This document shows, one piece after another, positions 8,360 to 17,351 of a DNA stretch of 64,000 nt; within the stretch, counting starts at the first letter, position 1; each line of letters opens with the position of its first letter. The notes beneath the pieces are model-generated. The model made no database searches and was not told where the DNA came from. It worked only from the letters and a program-made list of their open reading frames with translations. The DNA is from Pseudomonadota bacterium (GTDB lineage Bacteria; Pseudomonadota; Gammaproteobacteria; Steroidobacterales; JBCBZW01). The position numbers and the translations under genes were made by a program. Where the stretch lies: NCBI GenBank assembly GCA_039193195.1, contig JBCCWS010000023.1:25592-89591 (forward strand), read 5' to 3'.

Positions 8360-9967
8360 TCACTGACCCGTCATCATCGGAAACACCACCGCCAAGGCCC
8401 AGGCGAACGCCATCGCGCTCGACATCGCCGCCACCAGGGGGTGTCCGGTCGCACGATTGATCCACGCGTTCATCAGGCCGTAGACCAGGAAATAAAAGGC
8501 GACCAGGGCGGCGATAATGATGAGAAAGAACAGCTCGTTCAGGGACAGCGCGACGGCGATGGCGAGCGATAGGAGAAAGCTCAGTCGGGTCACCAGGCGC
8601 ATTCCCCTTGGCACAGCGTAGTGACCGCATAGCCACTCGTCAGCGAAGAAGTAGCTGGCCGTCGCGATCACCATGGCCGCCAATAGCGGCACGCGGGGCG
8701 CGGTGGGAATGAACGCCGTGAACCAACTATCGAGCGCCCAGGCGAAGGCGCCGGTGGTCCAGAGGATGGTGGCCACGATGGCGATCGCCGCGCGGCCCGG
8801 CAGCAACTCGCCGAGCGCCCGCTTCGGCGCCGGCGGCCAACGGTGCATACACGCCCAGGTGATCAACCCGTACACCGCGAAGTGCACTACGAGATAGCCG
8901 CCCACCAGCACACCTAGGAAATTTGCTGGCACCCAGAACAGCAGCAGCGGCGTAGCGATGGCGGGAATCCACACGCTGGGGGCGGCGCCCCGCCATCCCC
9001 CTTGTGGCGCTGGATTCACTGGCTCGACTGACGGCGACGGGCCCACTACGCGCGGCAGCAACGCCGCTAGGGGCCAGGTGAGCAAGACCATTCCCAAGAA
9101 CAGGCGCACGATGGCGCCACCCCGAGGCGCAACCGACTCGTCAGCATCACCCGCGTCCGCCTGCGGCGCAGCCCAACGCTCGCGGAACCAGTCGGCCGCG
9201 GCACGGTGGGCGTACGCGCTGTACAGGACGCTCACGTGCTCCACACCCGGCGCCACCTCGAGGCGTCGCGCGTCACCAGCGCGCAGGCTGCCGTAGGTCA
9301 CGCCCGCCTCGGGCACCTGCGGATCGCTCACCAAGCCCATCACCCGTTCGCCCTCCTGCACCAGAAAGGACTCCCACTCCCCGTCGATGATGAGCAGATT
9401 GCCGGGCGATGCGGCCGTCACCGCGGGTGAGAACATGGACACGGCCACGGTGGCATCGACGGCCGGATCTTGCTGCGCGTAGCGCACTACCACGTCACTG
9501 GCCATGGAATGACCGAGCAGACCCAGGCGGACCTTCGCGTCACCACGACCATTCGCGGCCGGCGGCAGCGTGCGCGCGAATGCCGCGAGTGTGCCCATTT
9601 GCGACAGCAGCTGTTGGGTGGAGCCCTCGACCTTCGTGACATCGCCGCCGAGGGGCCGCGGGTGCTGACCGTGACCGAGGAAATCGAAGGTCACGGCGAG
9701 ATAGCCTTGGCGCGCGAGGCTAAGGGCGAAGGGTTCCATAAGCTGCTGTGAACCGGCAAAGCCGTGGGCGATCAACACCCTGGGTGGCGTGGCGTCACTC
9801 TCCGCCAGACGATCATCTTGGAACACCCGCACGGGCGTGTTGCCAACCGTCATTCGCGTGATCGATAGGCCAGCCCTCGCCTGGGTCAGCGAGACTAGCG
9901 AGGAGACGATGAGCGCGAGTGCGATGAACGCCGCTACCCCACTCCAGGCAAGACGGCGTCTTGTCAT
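8360..9967 (-). CDS. Alpha/beta hydrolase fused to a multi-pass membrane domain
   Basis: From the ATG at 9967 the product is about 535 residues. A single membrane anchor is followed by an alpha/beta-hydrolase domain: an oxyanion-type His-Gly-Phe-Ala-Gly segment, Asp-Phe-Leu-Gly-His-Gly, and the nucleophile elbow Gly-His-Ser-Met-Ala. The second half, from about residue 290, has six or more hydrophobic segments and resembles no enzyme I know. The substrate is unknown; lipid or ester hydrolysis at the membrane is plausible. The start is uncertain: no strong ribosome-binding site is visible, and the frame stays open to an ATG at 10102, just before the second MITE, which therefore sits in the likely promoter region. 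Confidence 0.7.
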   Translation of the reverse strand: MTRRRLAWSGVAAFIALALIVSSLVSLTQARAGLSITRMTVGNTPVRVFQDDRLAESDATPPRVLIAHGFAGSQQLMEPFALSLARQGYLAVTFDFLGHGQHPRPLGGDVTKVEGSTQQLLSQMGTLAAFARTLPPAANGRGDAKVRLGLLGHSMASDVVVRYAQQDPAVDATVAVSMFSPAVTAASPGNLLIIDGEWESFLVQEGERVMGLVSDPQVPEAGVTYGSLRAGDARRLEVAPGVEHVSVLYSAYAHRAAADWFRERWAAPQADAGDADESVAPRGGAIVRLFLGMVLLTWPLAALLPRVVGPSPSVEPVNPAPQGGWRGAAPSVWIPAIATPLLLFWVPANFLGVLVGGYLVVHFAVYGLITWACMHRWPPAPKRALGELLPGRAAIAIVATILWTTGAFAWALDSWFTAFIPTAPRVPLLAAMVIATASYFFADEWLCGHYAVPRGMRLVTRLSFLLSLAIAVALSLNELFFLIIIAALVAFYFLVYGLMNAWINRATGHPLVAAMSSAMAFAWALAVVFPMMTGQ

Positions 9968-10111
9968 CGCGTGGGTGACCAGGTACAAGGCGTAACGAGG
10001 GGTCGATTCTTCGTCATGACCGCATCCTAGGGAGACGCTGATCGAACGGCAATCGCTACCAGCGGCGATCCGGACATCTGTGTGGCGACTGCACTCGCGC
10101 ACGATGGTGCC

Positions 10112-10276
10112 CTAGTGTCCTGAGTTGGAAGTTCGTTGATGAATTCGCACGCGAGTTTCTGTCCCTGAGCGCGGCGCGAGGACGAGCGTGGCAGGTCCCA
10201 CGGGAGGAGGAGCAACGTGTTCAGGGGCGAAAAGGTGCCGCGAAGTCATCAACGAACTTCTAACTCAGGACACTAG
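10112..10276. mobile_element. MITE, copy 2
   Basis: This 165-bp element matches the one at 4361-4523 along its full length, with only a few substitutions and one-base indels. One terminal repeat has a single mismatch (GAGTTGG for GAGTTAG). CTAG again lies at both outer edges. It is in the upstream region of the alpha/beta hydrolase gene and could affect its expression. The interval 10277-10598 between this element and the receptor gene contains no recognisable gene. Confidence 0.85.
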
Positions 10277-10598
10277 CGTTCCACCGCTCACTCGCCCCGG
10301 CTGCATCGACCTCATCGTGGCCACCACGTCCACCGCCTAACTCCTTTGTCGGATCGAGTGGCTCGCGTTTTGGGAAGTTGGGCTGCGCGATCCCGACGGA
10401 GATAGACGCTGCTCCACTACCCCGAGCGCCAAGGCACCCTTCACGCCTCGCCGAGCATGGCAACCGCTACGCAACGCTGTTCGCTACACGACGATGGCGC
10501 GGCGCGAGACGCCGTGCTCGCATCGAGCGCGCCCTTTAGGGTAGTGAGCGCGCGCAGTGAGCGTGTCAGTCCTCGGGCTCAGCGAGTCTTGGATCGCG

Positions 10599-12839
10599 CT
10601 AATAGGAAAGCGCGAGCTCGACCCCCACCACCCGCGGCGCATCCACCGCGCCGAACAGCTGCCCGTCCACCGGGAAGAACGCGTTCGGGAAACCGCCGCC
10701 GCTGATCCGTCGCACGTCGGTCAGATTCTCCGCAAATAGGCGAAGCGACCAGCTGTCGCGCTCGTAACCCAGCTGCAGACCGAAGACCTCAACGGCCTCC
10801 TGCACGTCTAGGGCGCCCCGGGTGAACCCTGAGCGGTCGCCCTCGTCGAGCGCCGTCTCGCCGATGAAATTCACTTCCCCACGAAGGAACAGCCCATTGC
10901 CAAACGCATAGCGGGCCGAGATGTTGGCATCGTACTGTGGTACGAGCTTCACGGGATTGCCCACGACCTGGGCAGCACTGCCGCGCGCGAACTCCGTGTA
11001 CTGTGCTTCTACCCAGCCGAAGTTCGCTGTTAGCTGTAGGCGATCGATCGGTTGCCAGCTGCCCTCAAATTCGATTCCGTAACTCTCGATGGCGGCATCG
11101 GAGCCGATAAAGGACGTGGAAACGACGTTGCCCGCCTCATCAAGGAGAGCCGAAATCTCCTGGTAGTTATCCGCTTCGATGTAGAAGATCGCGCCCGCGA
11201 AGAAGGCCTTACCGGCCGGCTCCTGCCACTTCACTCCCGCTTCGTAGCTCCACAGCTCCTCCGACTCGTAGCGAATCACATCGTCCTGAAAACCGTCCTG
11301 GGCGGCCGTGAGGTTGAAGCCTCCCGGCAGATAGCCCTTGGCGACACTTGCATACAGCGTGAGCGTATCGCTCGGCTCGTAGCGCAGCGCGAAGCGCGGT
11401 AGCACTGCGTCGAATGTATCCTCCAAGGCGAGCTCGTCGAAGACGAAAACAGAGAAGCCAAGATCCAGTTCACCCGCTTGTTGGGTCGTTTCACGCTTGG
11501 CTCGATCGTAGCGAATGCCTACCGTGCCGGTGAGGCGCGGCAAGCTGGCGGGCGTGTAGCTCAAGGAGCCAAAAATACCAAGATCATCGCTGTTCAACCC
11601 TTGCTCGGGCGAGAAGTTGAAGTCGTCCAGGCCGCCTGGACCGACCAGCGAGCCGAGGATTAGGCTCTCCTCCTCGCTGTAGACGGACGCGCCGATCGTG
11701 TAGCGGAAGGGCCGATCTGCAGGCGATGAGAGGCGAAGCTCCGCGTTGACCAGCTCGTTCGAGTCAATCTGTGTGCCCGCGAGGAAGGGGCCGTTGGTGT
11801 TGTCGATGTCAAAGCCCCGGTCGTCGATATCCTCGCTGCGGTAGCTCAGGGAGAAATCAATCTCGCCGACGGCCGTGACGTAGTTTGCATTGAGCCCGGT
11901 CACGACCTCTTCAATCTGCGCCCGCTTTGGGGCGTCGTGAACGAAGCTGAAGTCACCCGCGCGCAGCTCCCCGTTCGCGGGAAAGGGACTGAAGGGGTTA
12001 TTCGGGTCGAAGAGTATCCCGTCGCTGTACACGGCGTTGTAGCGTTCTAGATCGACAGGGAACCCGTCGAAGCGATAGATCCCGGGGGCGTCGGTGTCGA
12101 TTACGTAGGCCGTGGCTCTCAAGGTGAAGGCGTCCGTGGGTGTCCAGCGCAGGCGGCCTTGCACAAAGAGCTCGTCGATCTGTCCCGGCCCCTGAGGCGT
12201 GGCACCAATGTTCTCGAGGAAGTAATCACGATCGGAGTAGCGCGCAGCGACGGAGCCCGCCAGCACGTCTTTGACCAATGGCCCACCTAAGTAACCCTCA
12301 GCCTGGAAGGCCTCCCCCGTATCGAAGGTGCTCCCAGTGACCGCGATGTTCGATTCGAACTGATCGCTGGGCGGTCGGGTATTGATAAGGATCAGGCCGC
12401 TCTCGGTGTTCGCACCGTATAGCGTCGACTGGGGACCGCGCAGCACCTCCACCGACTCCAGCTGCGTGAGCACCGAGTTGCTGAGCTCCCGGAACGGGAT
12501 CCCATCGATGTACACCGCTGCGCGATTGACGATGAACGGGTTCGACTCCACGCCGCGAATGGACACGTACACGGCTCCGAGGGGGCTAGAGTCGTTGAAC
12601 TGCACGTTAGGCGCGAGATCGTCAAGACGGCGGATATCAGTCACCCGCGCATCGCGCAGCGCTTGCTCGCCGATCACCGTCACCGCCACGTCTGCATCCT
12701 GGAGCGTCGTGTCCTGCTTGGTCCCAGTCACGATGATGTTCTCAAGCACGGGCGTCTCATCGACCGCCTGTGCGCCGGCGCCGACGCCCCCTAAGATGCC
12801 GCTACACACAAGCCCAACTAATGTTCCTGATCGCCTCAT
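10599..12839 (-). CDS. Fur-controlled TonB-dependent outer-membrane receptor
   Basis: The 746-residue protein has a signal peptide, a TonB-box-like segment (Glu-Asn-Ile-Ile-Val-Thr-Gly), a plug domain (about residues 45-160, with Val-Ser-Ile-Arg-Gly-Val-Glu and a Val-Leu-Arg-Gly-Pro-Gln-Ser motif) and a 22-strand-type barrel ending in an aromatic Tyr, as outer-membrane assembly needs. The start at 12839 has GGGAG seven bases upstream. A Fur-type palindrome lies about 30-45 bases upstream, which points to iron-complex import. The AraC-family gene immediately upstream is the arrangement seen for siderophore receptors regulated by ligand-sensing AraC proteins. The ligand cannot be read from sequence; with AcsF close by, a tetrapyrrole or siderophore are both possible. 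Confidence 0.88.
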   Translation of the reverse strand: MRRSGTLVGLVCSGILGGVGAGAQAVDETPVLENIIVTGTKQDTTLQDADVAVTVIGEQALRDARVTDIRRLDDLAPNVQFNDSSPLGAVYVSIRGVESNPFIVNRAAVYIDGIPFRELSNSVLTQLESVEVLRGPQSTLYGANTESGLILINTRPPSDQFESNIAVTGSTFDTGEAFQAEGYLGGPLVKDVLAGSVAARYSDRDYFLENIGATPQGPGQIDELFVQGRLRWTPTDAFTLRATAYVIDTDAPGIYRFDGFPVDLERYNAVYSDGILFDPNNPFSPFPANGELRAGDFSFVHDAPKRAQIEEVVTGLNANYVTAVGEIDFSLSYRSEDIDDRGFDIDNTNGPFLAGTQIDSNELVNAELRLSSPADRPFRYTIGASVYSEEESLILGSLVGPGGLDDFNFSPEQGLNSDDLGIFGSLSYTPASLPRLTGTVGIRYDRAKRETTQQAGELDLGFSVFVFDELALEDTFDAVLPRFALRYEPSDTLTLYASVAKGYLPGGFNLTAAQDGFQDDVIRYESEELWSYEAGVKWQEPAGKAFFAGAIFYIEADNYQEISALLDEAGNVVSTSFIGSDAAIESYGIEFEGSWQPIDRLQLTANFGWVEAQYTEFARGSAAQVVGNPVKLVPQYDANISARYAFGNGLFLRGEVNFIGETALDEGDRSGFTRGALDVQEAVEVFGLQLGYERDSWSLRLFAENLTDVRRISGGGFPNAFFPVDGQLFGAVDAPRVVGVELALSY

Positions 12840-12867
12840 AGCTTGGCTCCCAATCAGCTTCAATAAA

Positions 12868-12882
12868 TGAGAATAATTCTCA
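12868..12882. promoter_or_regulatory. Fur box
   Basis: TGAGAATAATTCTCA is a near-perfect palindrome matching the 7-1-7 Fur consensus (TGATAAT-N-ATTATCA) at 12 of 14 positions. It lies between the AraC gene and the start of the TonB receptor, 29 bases from the receptor's ATG, where iron-loaded Fur would block transcription. Confidence 0.75.
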
Positions 12883-12969
12883 GAGCGAGCAGGGAGACAG
12901 GCAAGCAATACCGTGTTCGTGACCGGGACTTTGGCCTACGCGATCGGGACGGTTCCCCGACGGACCGGG

Positions 12970-13830
12970 CTAAGCGAACAAGCGGCTCGGCGAGAATCCG
13001 TACTGGCGCTTGAAAGCGGTTGAGAAAGCATTGGGTGTGTAGCCGACCAACAAGGCCGCGGCCTTTACGCTAGCGCCCTCGCCGATCAGGCGAACGGCTT
13101 CCTCCATACGCCGGCGGGCGAGGTAGACACCGATGCTCTCGCCAAACACCCGGCGAAAAGCACGCGTGGCCTGATGGATATTGGAGGGGTTGCCGCCTGC
13201 CAGCTCCTCCAAGCGATGGGACTTACTGAGATCGGCTTCGATCGCATCGCGAACGCGGTGGGCGCGCTGCAGATCGATGGGTCGCGCATCCGGAGCCTGC
13301 GACGACGGGGAGGTCGATAGCTCCTGGGAGACTACGGCAAGCAGCTCCAGCGTCCGCGATTGGAATGCCAGTTGGCGCGCGTGGCCCTGAAACCAGGGAT
13401 CGATCGGCGTTAGCAAGGAGGCCACCCTAAGCGCGGTAGCACCGCGAATCACGGCGATCGGCTTGTTGCTGACCGCAGAGGTAATCGCCGCCAGCGACGG
13501 GTCTTCGAGGGCCGCGTCCAATTCACCTAGGTGCCAGCCGAAAGAACGTGCCACCCCCCGGTTGATACGGGTGGTGAAGTGCGCACCCTCGGCTGGCACT
13601 GCCAACGCCGTGAGGATCGGCGCTCGCTCGCGGAAGCCGCCGCAACGCGCACTGCGGGTCTCGATGTCGGCCACCCCGAAAGCCACGTGCAGGCCCTGGG
13701 GCAGCACGGAATCGCTGTGGGCGACGGCGCCTTGCTCGCGAATCGATTGCCACGCCGTACCCGAGGCGGCCTCAGCCTGCTCGAAGCTGGAACCGAAGCG
13801 CGCGGCCAGGGCCTCTAGTCTATCGGGCAT
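12970..13830 (-). CDS. AraC-family transcriptional regulator
   Basis: About 286 residues from the ATG at 13830. The C-terminal third carries the two helix-turn-helix motifs of the AraC/XylS family, including the late signature around Gly-Tyr-x-x-x-x-Ala-Phe-Ser-x-Ala-Phe-Lys-Arg-x-Tyr-Gly-x-Ser-Pro. The N-terminal portion is a sensing domain I cannot assign. Its position beside a Fur-box receptor suggests it activates that receptor when the ligand has been imported, as PchR and YbtA do for siderophores. It is divergent from the FAD monooxygenase gene and could control that as well. Start choice is moderate: a GGAG lies rather far upstream. Confidence 0.8.
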   Translation of the reverse strand: MPDRLEALAARFGSSFEQAEAASGTAWQSIREQGAVAHSDSVLPQGLHVAFGVADIETRSARCGGFRERAPILTALAVPAEGAHFTTRINRGVARSFGWHLGELDAALEDPSLAAITSAVSNKPIAVIRGATALRVASLLTPIDPWFQGHARQLAFQSRTLELLAVVSQELSTSPSSQAPDARPIDLQRAHRVRDAIEADLSKSHRLEELAGGNPSNIHQATRAFRRVFGESIGVYLARRRMEEAVRLIGEGASVKAAALLVGYTPNAFSTAFKRQYGFSPSRLFA

Positions 13831-14002
13831 AGGAATGGGTCTCTCCGCGATGGTCGAGTCGATACGCCTGGATTCCAAAATTATGCCCTGTTCTTCCTAT
13901 CGCCGCGATCCGTAGCTGCTGCCTAGCGACCCGCATGTGCGTAGCATGCCGACGATCTTGGAGAGTGCTGAGTCGAAGCAGTGCAGTGGGTGGTGGGTAT
14001 CG

Positions 14003-15211
14003 ATGAGCGATAGGGCTGATGTATTCATCTCGGGCGGCGGCATCGCTGGCCTCATGGCTGCGCTGCTGTTCGGCCGGGCAGGCTTCCAGGTCATCTGCGT
14101 CGATCCCGTGCCACCGGTCACCGACCGTGAGGCGCCAGGCGCCGATCTGCGCTCGACGGCGTTCCTGCAACCGGCTCGACGCACGCTCGAGAAAGCGGGC
14201 ATTTGGCCCCACGTCGCCACCTACGCGACGCCCCTGCAAGTGATGCGCCTGCTCGATGTCAGCACCAGCCCGCCTAAGTGTCGTGATTTCGATGCTCGTG
14301 ACGTTTCCACCCAGCCATTCGGCTGGAATCTGCCGAACTGGCTAATGCGACGAGAGCTGCTGAACGCCATCGACGACGCCCCTAACGTCGAGCTGCGCGT
14401 CGGGGTCGGCCTGGCAGCGCTGCGCGAGATCGACGGTAGCAAGCAGGCAAGGGTGGTGGATCTAAGCGACGGCACGGCGGTGCAGGCACCATTGGTCATC
14501 GGCGCCGACGGGCGAGACTCGCCCACCCGGAAGGCGATCGGCGTACAAGCCAATCGCGTGCCCTTCGGGCAAAAGGCCCTCGCCTTTGCCGTTACCCACC
14601 CCGAGCCGCACCAAAACGTATCGACGGAGGTGCACGATACGGGAGGACCGTTCACGTTGGTGCCTCTGGCCGATGTGGGCGATCAGCACGCCTCGGCGAT
14701 CGTCTGGATGGATCGGGCCGAGGTGGCGGAGGCGATGATGGCGCTGGACACAGCTGCCTTCGAACTCGCCATGACCGAACGTTCTCATCAGGTACAGGGG
14801 CCGCTCAAGCTCGCGTCCCAGCGTACGATTTGGCCGATCATCACCCAACTATCGGAGCGCTTCTTCGGCCCTCGCGTTGCGCTCGTGGCCGAAGCCGCGC
14901 ACGTCGTGCCGCCGATCGGTGCGCAGGGGCTGAATATGTCCCTTGCTGATCTCGCCGCCCTATGCGATCTAGCGCGCACCTACGGAACGGAAGGACTCGG
15001 CAGCGAACAGATGCTACGCCGCTACCATAGCGCGCGCTTTGCGGACGTGGCGGCGCGCCTCGCCGGTATCTTCGCCCTGAACCAGGCATCTATGCTGAAA
15101 CTTCCGCTCCTTCGCCAGGCGCGCGCTCATGCGATGACGGGCCTGCACGATCTACCGCCCCTGCGCCGCACGCTGATGCGCCTAGGGCTAGGTGCACAGC
15201 CCGCGCGCTAA
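14003..15211 (+). CDS. UbiH/PHBH-like FAD-dependent monooxygenase
   Basis: The 402-residue flavoprotein begins with the dinucleotide-binding Gly-Gly-Gly-Ile-Ala-Gly motif right after the start. It also carries Gly-Ala-Asp-Gly-Arg-Asp-Ser-Pro-Thr-Arg-Lys (the DG motif), and near the C-terminus a variant of the second FAD motif, Val-Ala-Glu-Ala-Ala-His-Val-Val-Pro-Pro-Ile-Gly-Ala-Gln-Gly-Leu-Asn. Most UbiH-family members have Gly-Asp-Ala-Ala-His there, so the Glu-Ala substitution is unusual. The family hydroxylates aromatic or isoprenoid-type substrates using NAD(P)H. The flavodoxin follows after 35 bases in the same direction, suggesting one operon. It was most likely recruited to the AcsF pathway; the substrate is unknown. 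Confidence 0.8.
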   Translation: MSDRADVFISGGGIAGLMAALLFGRAGFQVICVDPVPPVTDREAPGADLRSTAFLQPARRTLEKAGIWPHVATYATPLQVMRLLDVSTSPPKCRDFDARDVSTQPFGWNLPNWLMRRELLNAIDDAPNVELRVGVGLAALREIDGSKQARVVDLSDGTAVQAPLVIGADGRDSPTRKAIGVQANRVPFGQKALAFAVTHPEPHQNVSTEVHDTGGPFTLVPLADVGDQHASAIVWMDRAEVAEAMMALDTAAFELAMTERSHQVQGPLKLASQRTIWPIITQLSERFFGPRVALVAEAAHVVPPIGAQGLNMSLADLAALCDLARTYGTEGLGSEQMLRRYHSARFADVAARLAGIFALNQASMLKLPLLRQARAHAMTGLHDLPPLRRTLMRLGLGAQPAR

Positions 15212-15246
15212 CCCGCTTTGTTCCTAAGTTCTCTGAGGAGTGACGA

Positions 15247-15702
15247 GTGAATATTTCAATCATGTACGGCACAGAATCCGGCAACGCCGAATCGCTGGCC
15301 GACTTCCTCCGTAAGCAGCTCGACGATGAGCACCAGATCTACGTGGACGATCTTGCGAACGTAGACCCGTCCTACCTGCCCACGGACCAGTTCTACATCT
15401 TCATTTGCTCGACCTTCGGCGACGGCGAGCTACCCTCCTCCGCGCAACCTTTCGCCGCCCGCCTGGAGAAGGACCAGCCGGACCTTTCAGCCATTGAGTT
15501 CGGCATCTTCGGCATGGGCGACAGTGCCTTCGCCGGCACCTTCAACTTCGGTCCCAAACTGCTGACGGAGCTGCTGAGCACGCGCGGCGCGAAGCAGGTA
15601 GGCGAGCGCTTCGAGCACGATGCATCCGGCTACGTCGCGATGGAAGACGCCATCGTGCCGTGGGCCAAGGAGGTGCTAGCCGCCCGTGAGGCGGCCAGCT
15701 GA
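15247..15702 (+). CDS. Flavodoxin-like FMN protein
   Basis: The 151-residue product has the FMN phosphate-binding loop near its start (Tyr-Gly-Thr-Glu-Ser-Gly-Asn-Ala-Glu), then Ser-Thr-Phe-Gly-Asp-Gly-Glu-Leu-Pro and Gly-Met-Gly-Asp-Ser-Ala-Phe, which form the isoalloxazine-binding loops. This is the MioC/sulfite-reductase-FMN-domain type of short-chain flavodoxin. It starts at GTG 15247 behind GAGGAG. Flavodoxins replace ferredoxin under iron limitation, so this one is a sensible electron donor for the diiron enzyme encoded on the opposite strand. The two genes converge with only four bases between stop codons. Confidence 0.85.
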   Translation: MNISIMYGTESGNAESLADFLRKQLDDEHQIYVDDLANVDPSYLPTDQFYIFICSTFGDGELPSSAQPFAARLEKDQPDLSAIEFGIFGMGDSAFAGTFNFGPKLLTELLSTRGAKQVGERFEHDASGYVAMEDAIVPWAKEVLAAREAAS

Positions 15703-15706
15703 TCGA

Positions 15707-16837
15707 TCAGTACGCCGGCTGCAGGCGCGTACTGGCCGGCACCTCGTTGCGGATCGCCGGAATCGTCAGGAGCGAGAAGAAGGCGGCCGCCGCCCGTGCC
15801 GACGCGCCGATGCGCTTAAACAGCTTGCCTTGCTCCTTCGCCTCGGCCAGATCCACGCTCGCACGCTGCAGGGCCTTCAGGCCCGGCAGCCAGCGCGGAT
15901 GATCGATATCCACGATCACCGGGAAGACCTGCTTGGAAATCTCGCTGGTCTTCTCGAACACCGAGTGGGCGTACCACTGCGTGTCGACGCCTAGGGCCTG
16001 GTGGAAGACCGGTCGCTGATGGTCTCGCACGAACATCGTGGCGTAGACCGCCGTAATGAAGAACTTGATCCACAGCACGTTGTGGCCGCTGGTGAGCTTG
16101 GGATCGGTCTTCATGAGCAGGGCGAAGGCCTCGCCGTGGCCGAACTCATCGTTGCACCACTGCTCAAACCACTTGAAGATCGGATGGAAGCGGTGCTCGG
16201 GGTGCTTCTGCAGGTGACGGAAGATTGTAATGTAGCGGGCGTAACCGATCTTTTCTGATAGGTAAGTGGCGTAGTAGATGAACTTCGGCTGGAAGTGCGT
16301 GTACTTCTTCTTCTCCGTGAGGAAGCCAAGGTTGACGGCGATTCCCGCCTCGCGCAGCGCATCGTTGATGAACCCCGCATGGCGAGCTTCATCCCGCGCC
16401 ATGAGCTGGAAGAGCGTAGTGATGTCCTCGTTGGTGCCGCGGCGCTTCATCTCCTTGTAGAGCACGCAGCCTGAGAACTCAGCGGTGCAGGAGGAGATGA
16501 GGAAATCGATGAACTCGGCCTTCAGGCGGGGCTCCATCCCGTCCCAGTCGACCTTGTCCCAGTCTTCGTTCTTCTTGAAGTGGCCTCTATTGGGGTCCGA
16601 CTTCATGCGCGCGATCAGCGGATCCCACTCGTGGCGCACGGGCGTAACGTCGACGGCGTCCAGCTTGTCGAAGTCCGTGGTGTAGAAGCGCGGCGTCAGC
16701 AGCGTGTCCTGCATCGCCACTGCCGTGGCGGCTTCACTGTCGATAATCGCCTGACGGTAGTTACCCGCGTCGAGCGCGTCCTCCACGCTGGATGCGTCAG
16801 CGGAGTGTTGGATCGGGGCGGAGGCAACGTCTTTCAT
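15707..16837 (-). CDS. acsF: AcsF, aerobic Mg-protoporphyrin IX monomethyl ester cyclase
   Basis: The 376-residue protein matches the AcsF/CHL27 diiron oxygenases throughout, including the Thr-Pro-Arg-Phe-Tyr-Thr-Thr-Asp-Phe segment near residue 48. Iron ligands are visible at Glu120, in Asp-Glu-Ala-Arg-His (Glu150, His153) and in Asp-Glu-Phe-Gly-His (Glu231, His234). AcsF forms ring E of (bacterio)chlorophyll from Mg-protoporphyrin IX monomethyl ester using oxygen and electrons. Its start codon overlaps the stop of the upstream BciE-like gene (ATGA), so the two are translationally coupled. No other photosynthesis genes are in the window, which makes a repurposed role on another porphyrin possible; the gene itself looks intact. 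Confidence 0.9.
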   Translation of the reverse strand: MKDVASAPIQHSADASSVEDALDAGNYRQAIIDSEAATAVAMQDTLLTPRFYTTDFDKLDAVDVTPVRHEWDPLIARMKSDPNRGHFKKNEDWDKVDWDGMEPRLKAEFIDFLISSCTAEFSGCVLYKEMKRRGTNEDITTLFQLMARDEARHAGFINDALREAGIAVNLGFLTEKKKYTHFQPKFIYYATYLSEKIGYARYITIFRHLQKHPEHRFHPIFKWFEQWCNDEFGHGEAFALLMKTDPKLTSGHNVLWIKFFITAVYATMFVRDHQRPVFHQALGVDTQWYAHSVFEKTSEISKQVFPVIVDIDHPRWLPGLKALQRASVDLAEAKEQGKLFKRIGASARAAAAFFSLLTIPAIRNEVPASTRLQPAY

Positions 16838-17130
16838 ACCGACACCTTCTCTGAGAACGAATACTCAAACAGCTCGAAGCACTCGAGGTCGCCCGTGAGG
16901 CGAGTCCAGAACTGCTCCAGCTTGGAGGCGCGCGTGATCGTGGCGGTGCGCGACTCGCGAACGACTTCGCCGTACGGCGCCATGACGGGGGGGCCGTGAA
17001 CAAGCACCTCATCGCCGGGATGGATGATGGCCCCGTTTAGAAACTTCAGGTGGGCGTGGAGGCTATCGAAACAGTGGCTGACTTCGATCTCGCAGGGGGC
17101 GGTTTCGGTGGTGCGCGTTAGCAGTCCCAT
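16834..17130 (-). CDS. bciE: BciE-like small subunit of the AcsF cyclase
   Basis: This 98-residue protein (ATG at 17130, six bases after AGAGG) has the pattern of the short ORF found next to acsF in proteobacterial photosynthesis clusters: a Leu-His-Ala-His segment, Gly-Asp-x-Val-Leu-Val-His-Gly, an Arg-x-x-Thr-Ala-Thr-Ile-Thr-Arg-Ala core, and Arg-Leu-Thr-Gly-Asp-Leu-Glu-x-x-Glu-Leu near the end. In alphaproteobacteria this protein, BciE, is required for cyclase activity of AcsF. The assignment rests on remembered family pattern and on gene order. Overlap with acsF by four bases supports a fixed subunit ratio. Confidence 0.7.
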   Translation of the reverse strand: MGLLTRTTETAPCEIEVSHCFDSLHAHLKFLNGAIIHPGDEVLVHGPPVMAPYGEVVRESRTATITRASKLEQFWTRLTGDLECFELFEYSFSEKVSV

Positions 17131-17265
17131 CACATACCTCTAGTGCATAGACGCGTGCGAGGGGGTCCGGGCGGCGCTGCTAGTGCGCGCGGCGGCCACG
17201 ATCCACTCGCCAGGGGTCTCGTTGGTCTAGACCCTCTGTCGTCAACTATATGGGTCACAAAGCAC

Positions 17266-17283
17266 TGTAAACTTGATGTTACA
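17266..17283. promoter_or_regulatory. TGT-N12-ACA palindrome (PpsR/CrtJ-type or similar)
   Basis: TGTAAACTTGATGTTACA reads TGTAA-N8-TTACA, a clean dyad. It fits the TGT-N12-ACA consensus of the photosynthesis repressor PpsR/CrtJ, but also the half-site spacing of several other dimeric regulators. It lies about 135 bases upstream of the bciE start. No ppsR gene is in the window. Confidence 0.45.
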
Positions 17284-17351
17284 CCACACCGCGCGCCGGT
17301 TGCACTCCAGGGCGATAAGGAGAAACCGAGGGGCGGTAGCGCCTGTCGAAC

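Noticed and set aside
10277..10598. Short open frames between MITE copy 2 and the TonB receptor
   Set aside because: No motif, no convincing start, and they overlap each other on both strands.
15707..17130. AcsF/BciE taken as proof of phototrophy
   Set aside because: No reaction-centre, antenna, carotenoid or other bacteriochlorophyll genes are in the window; the claim needs the rest of the genome.
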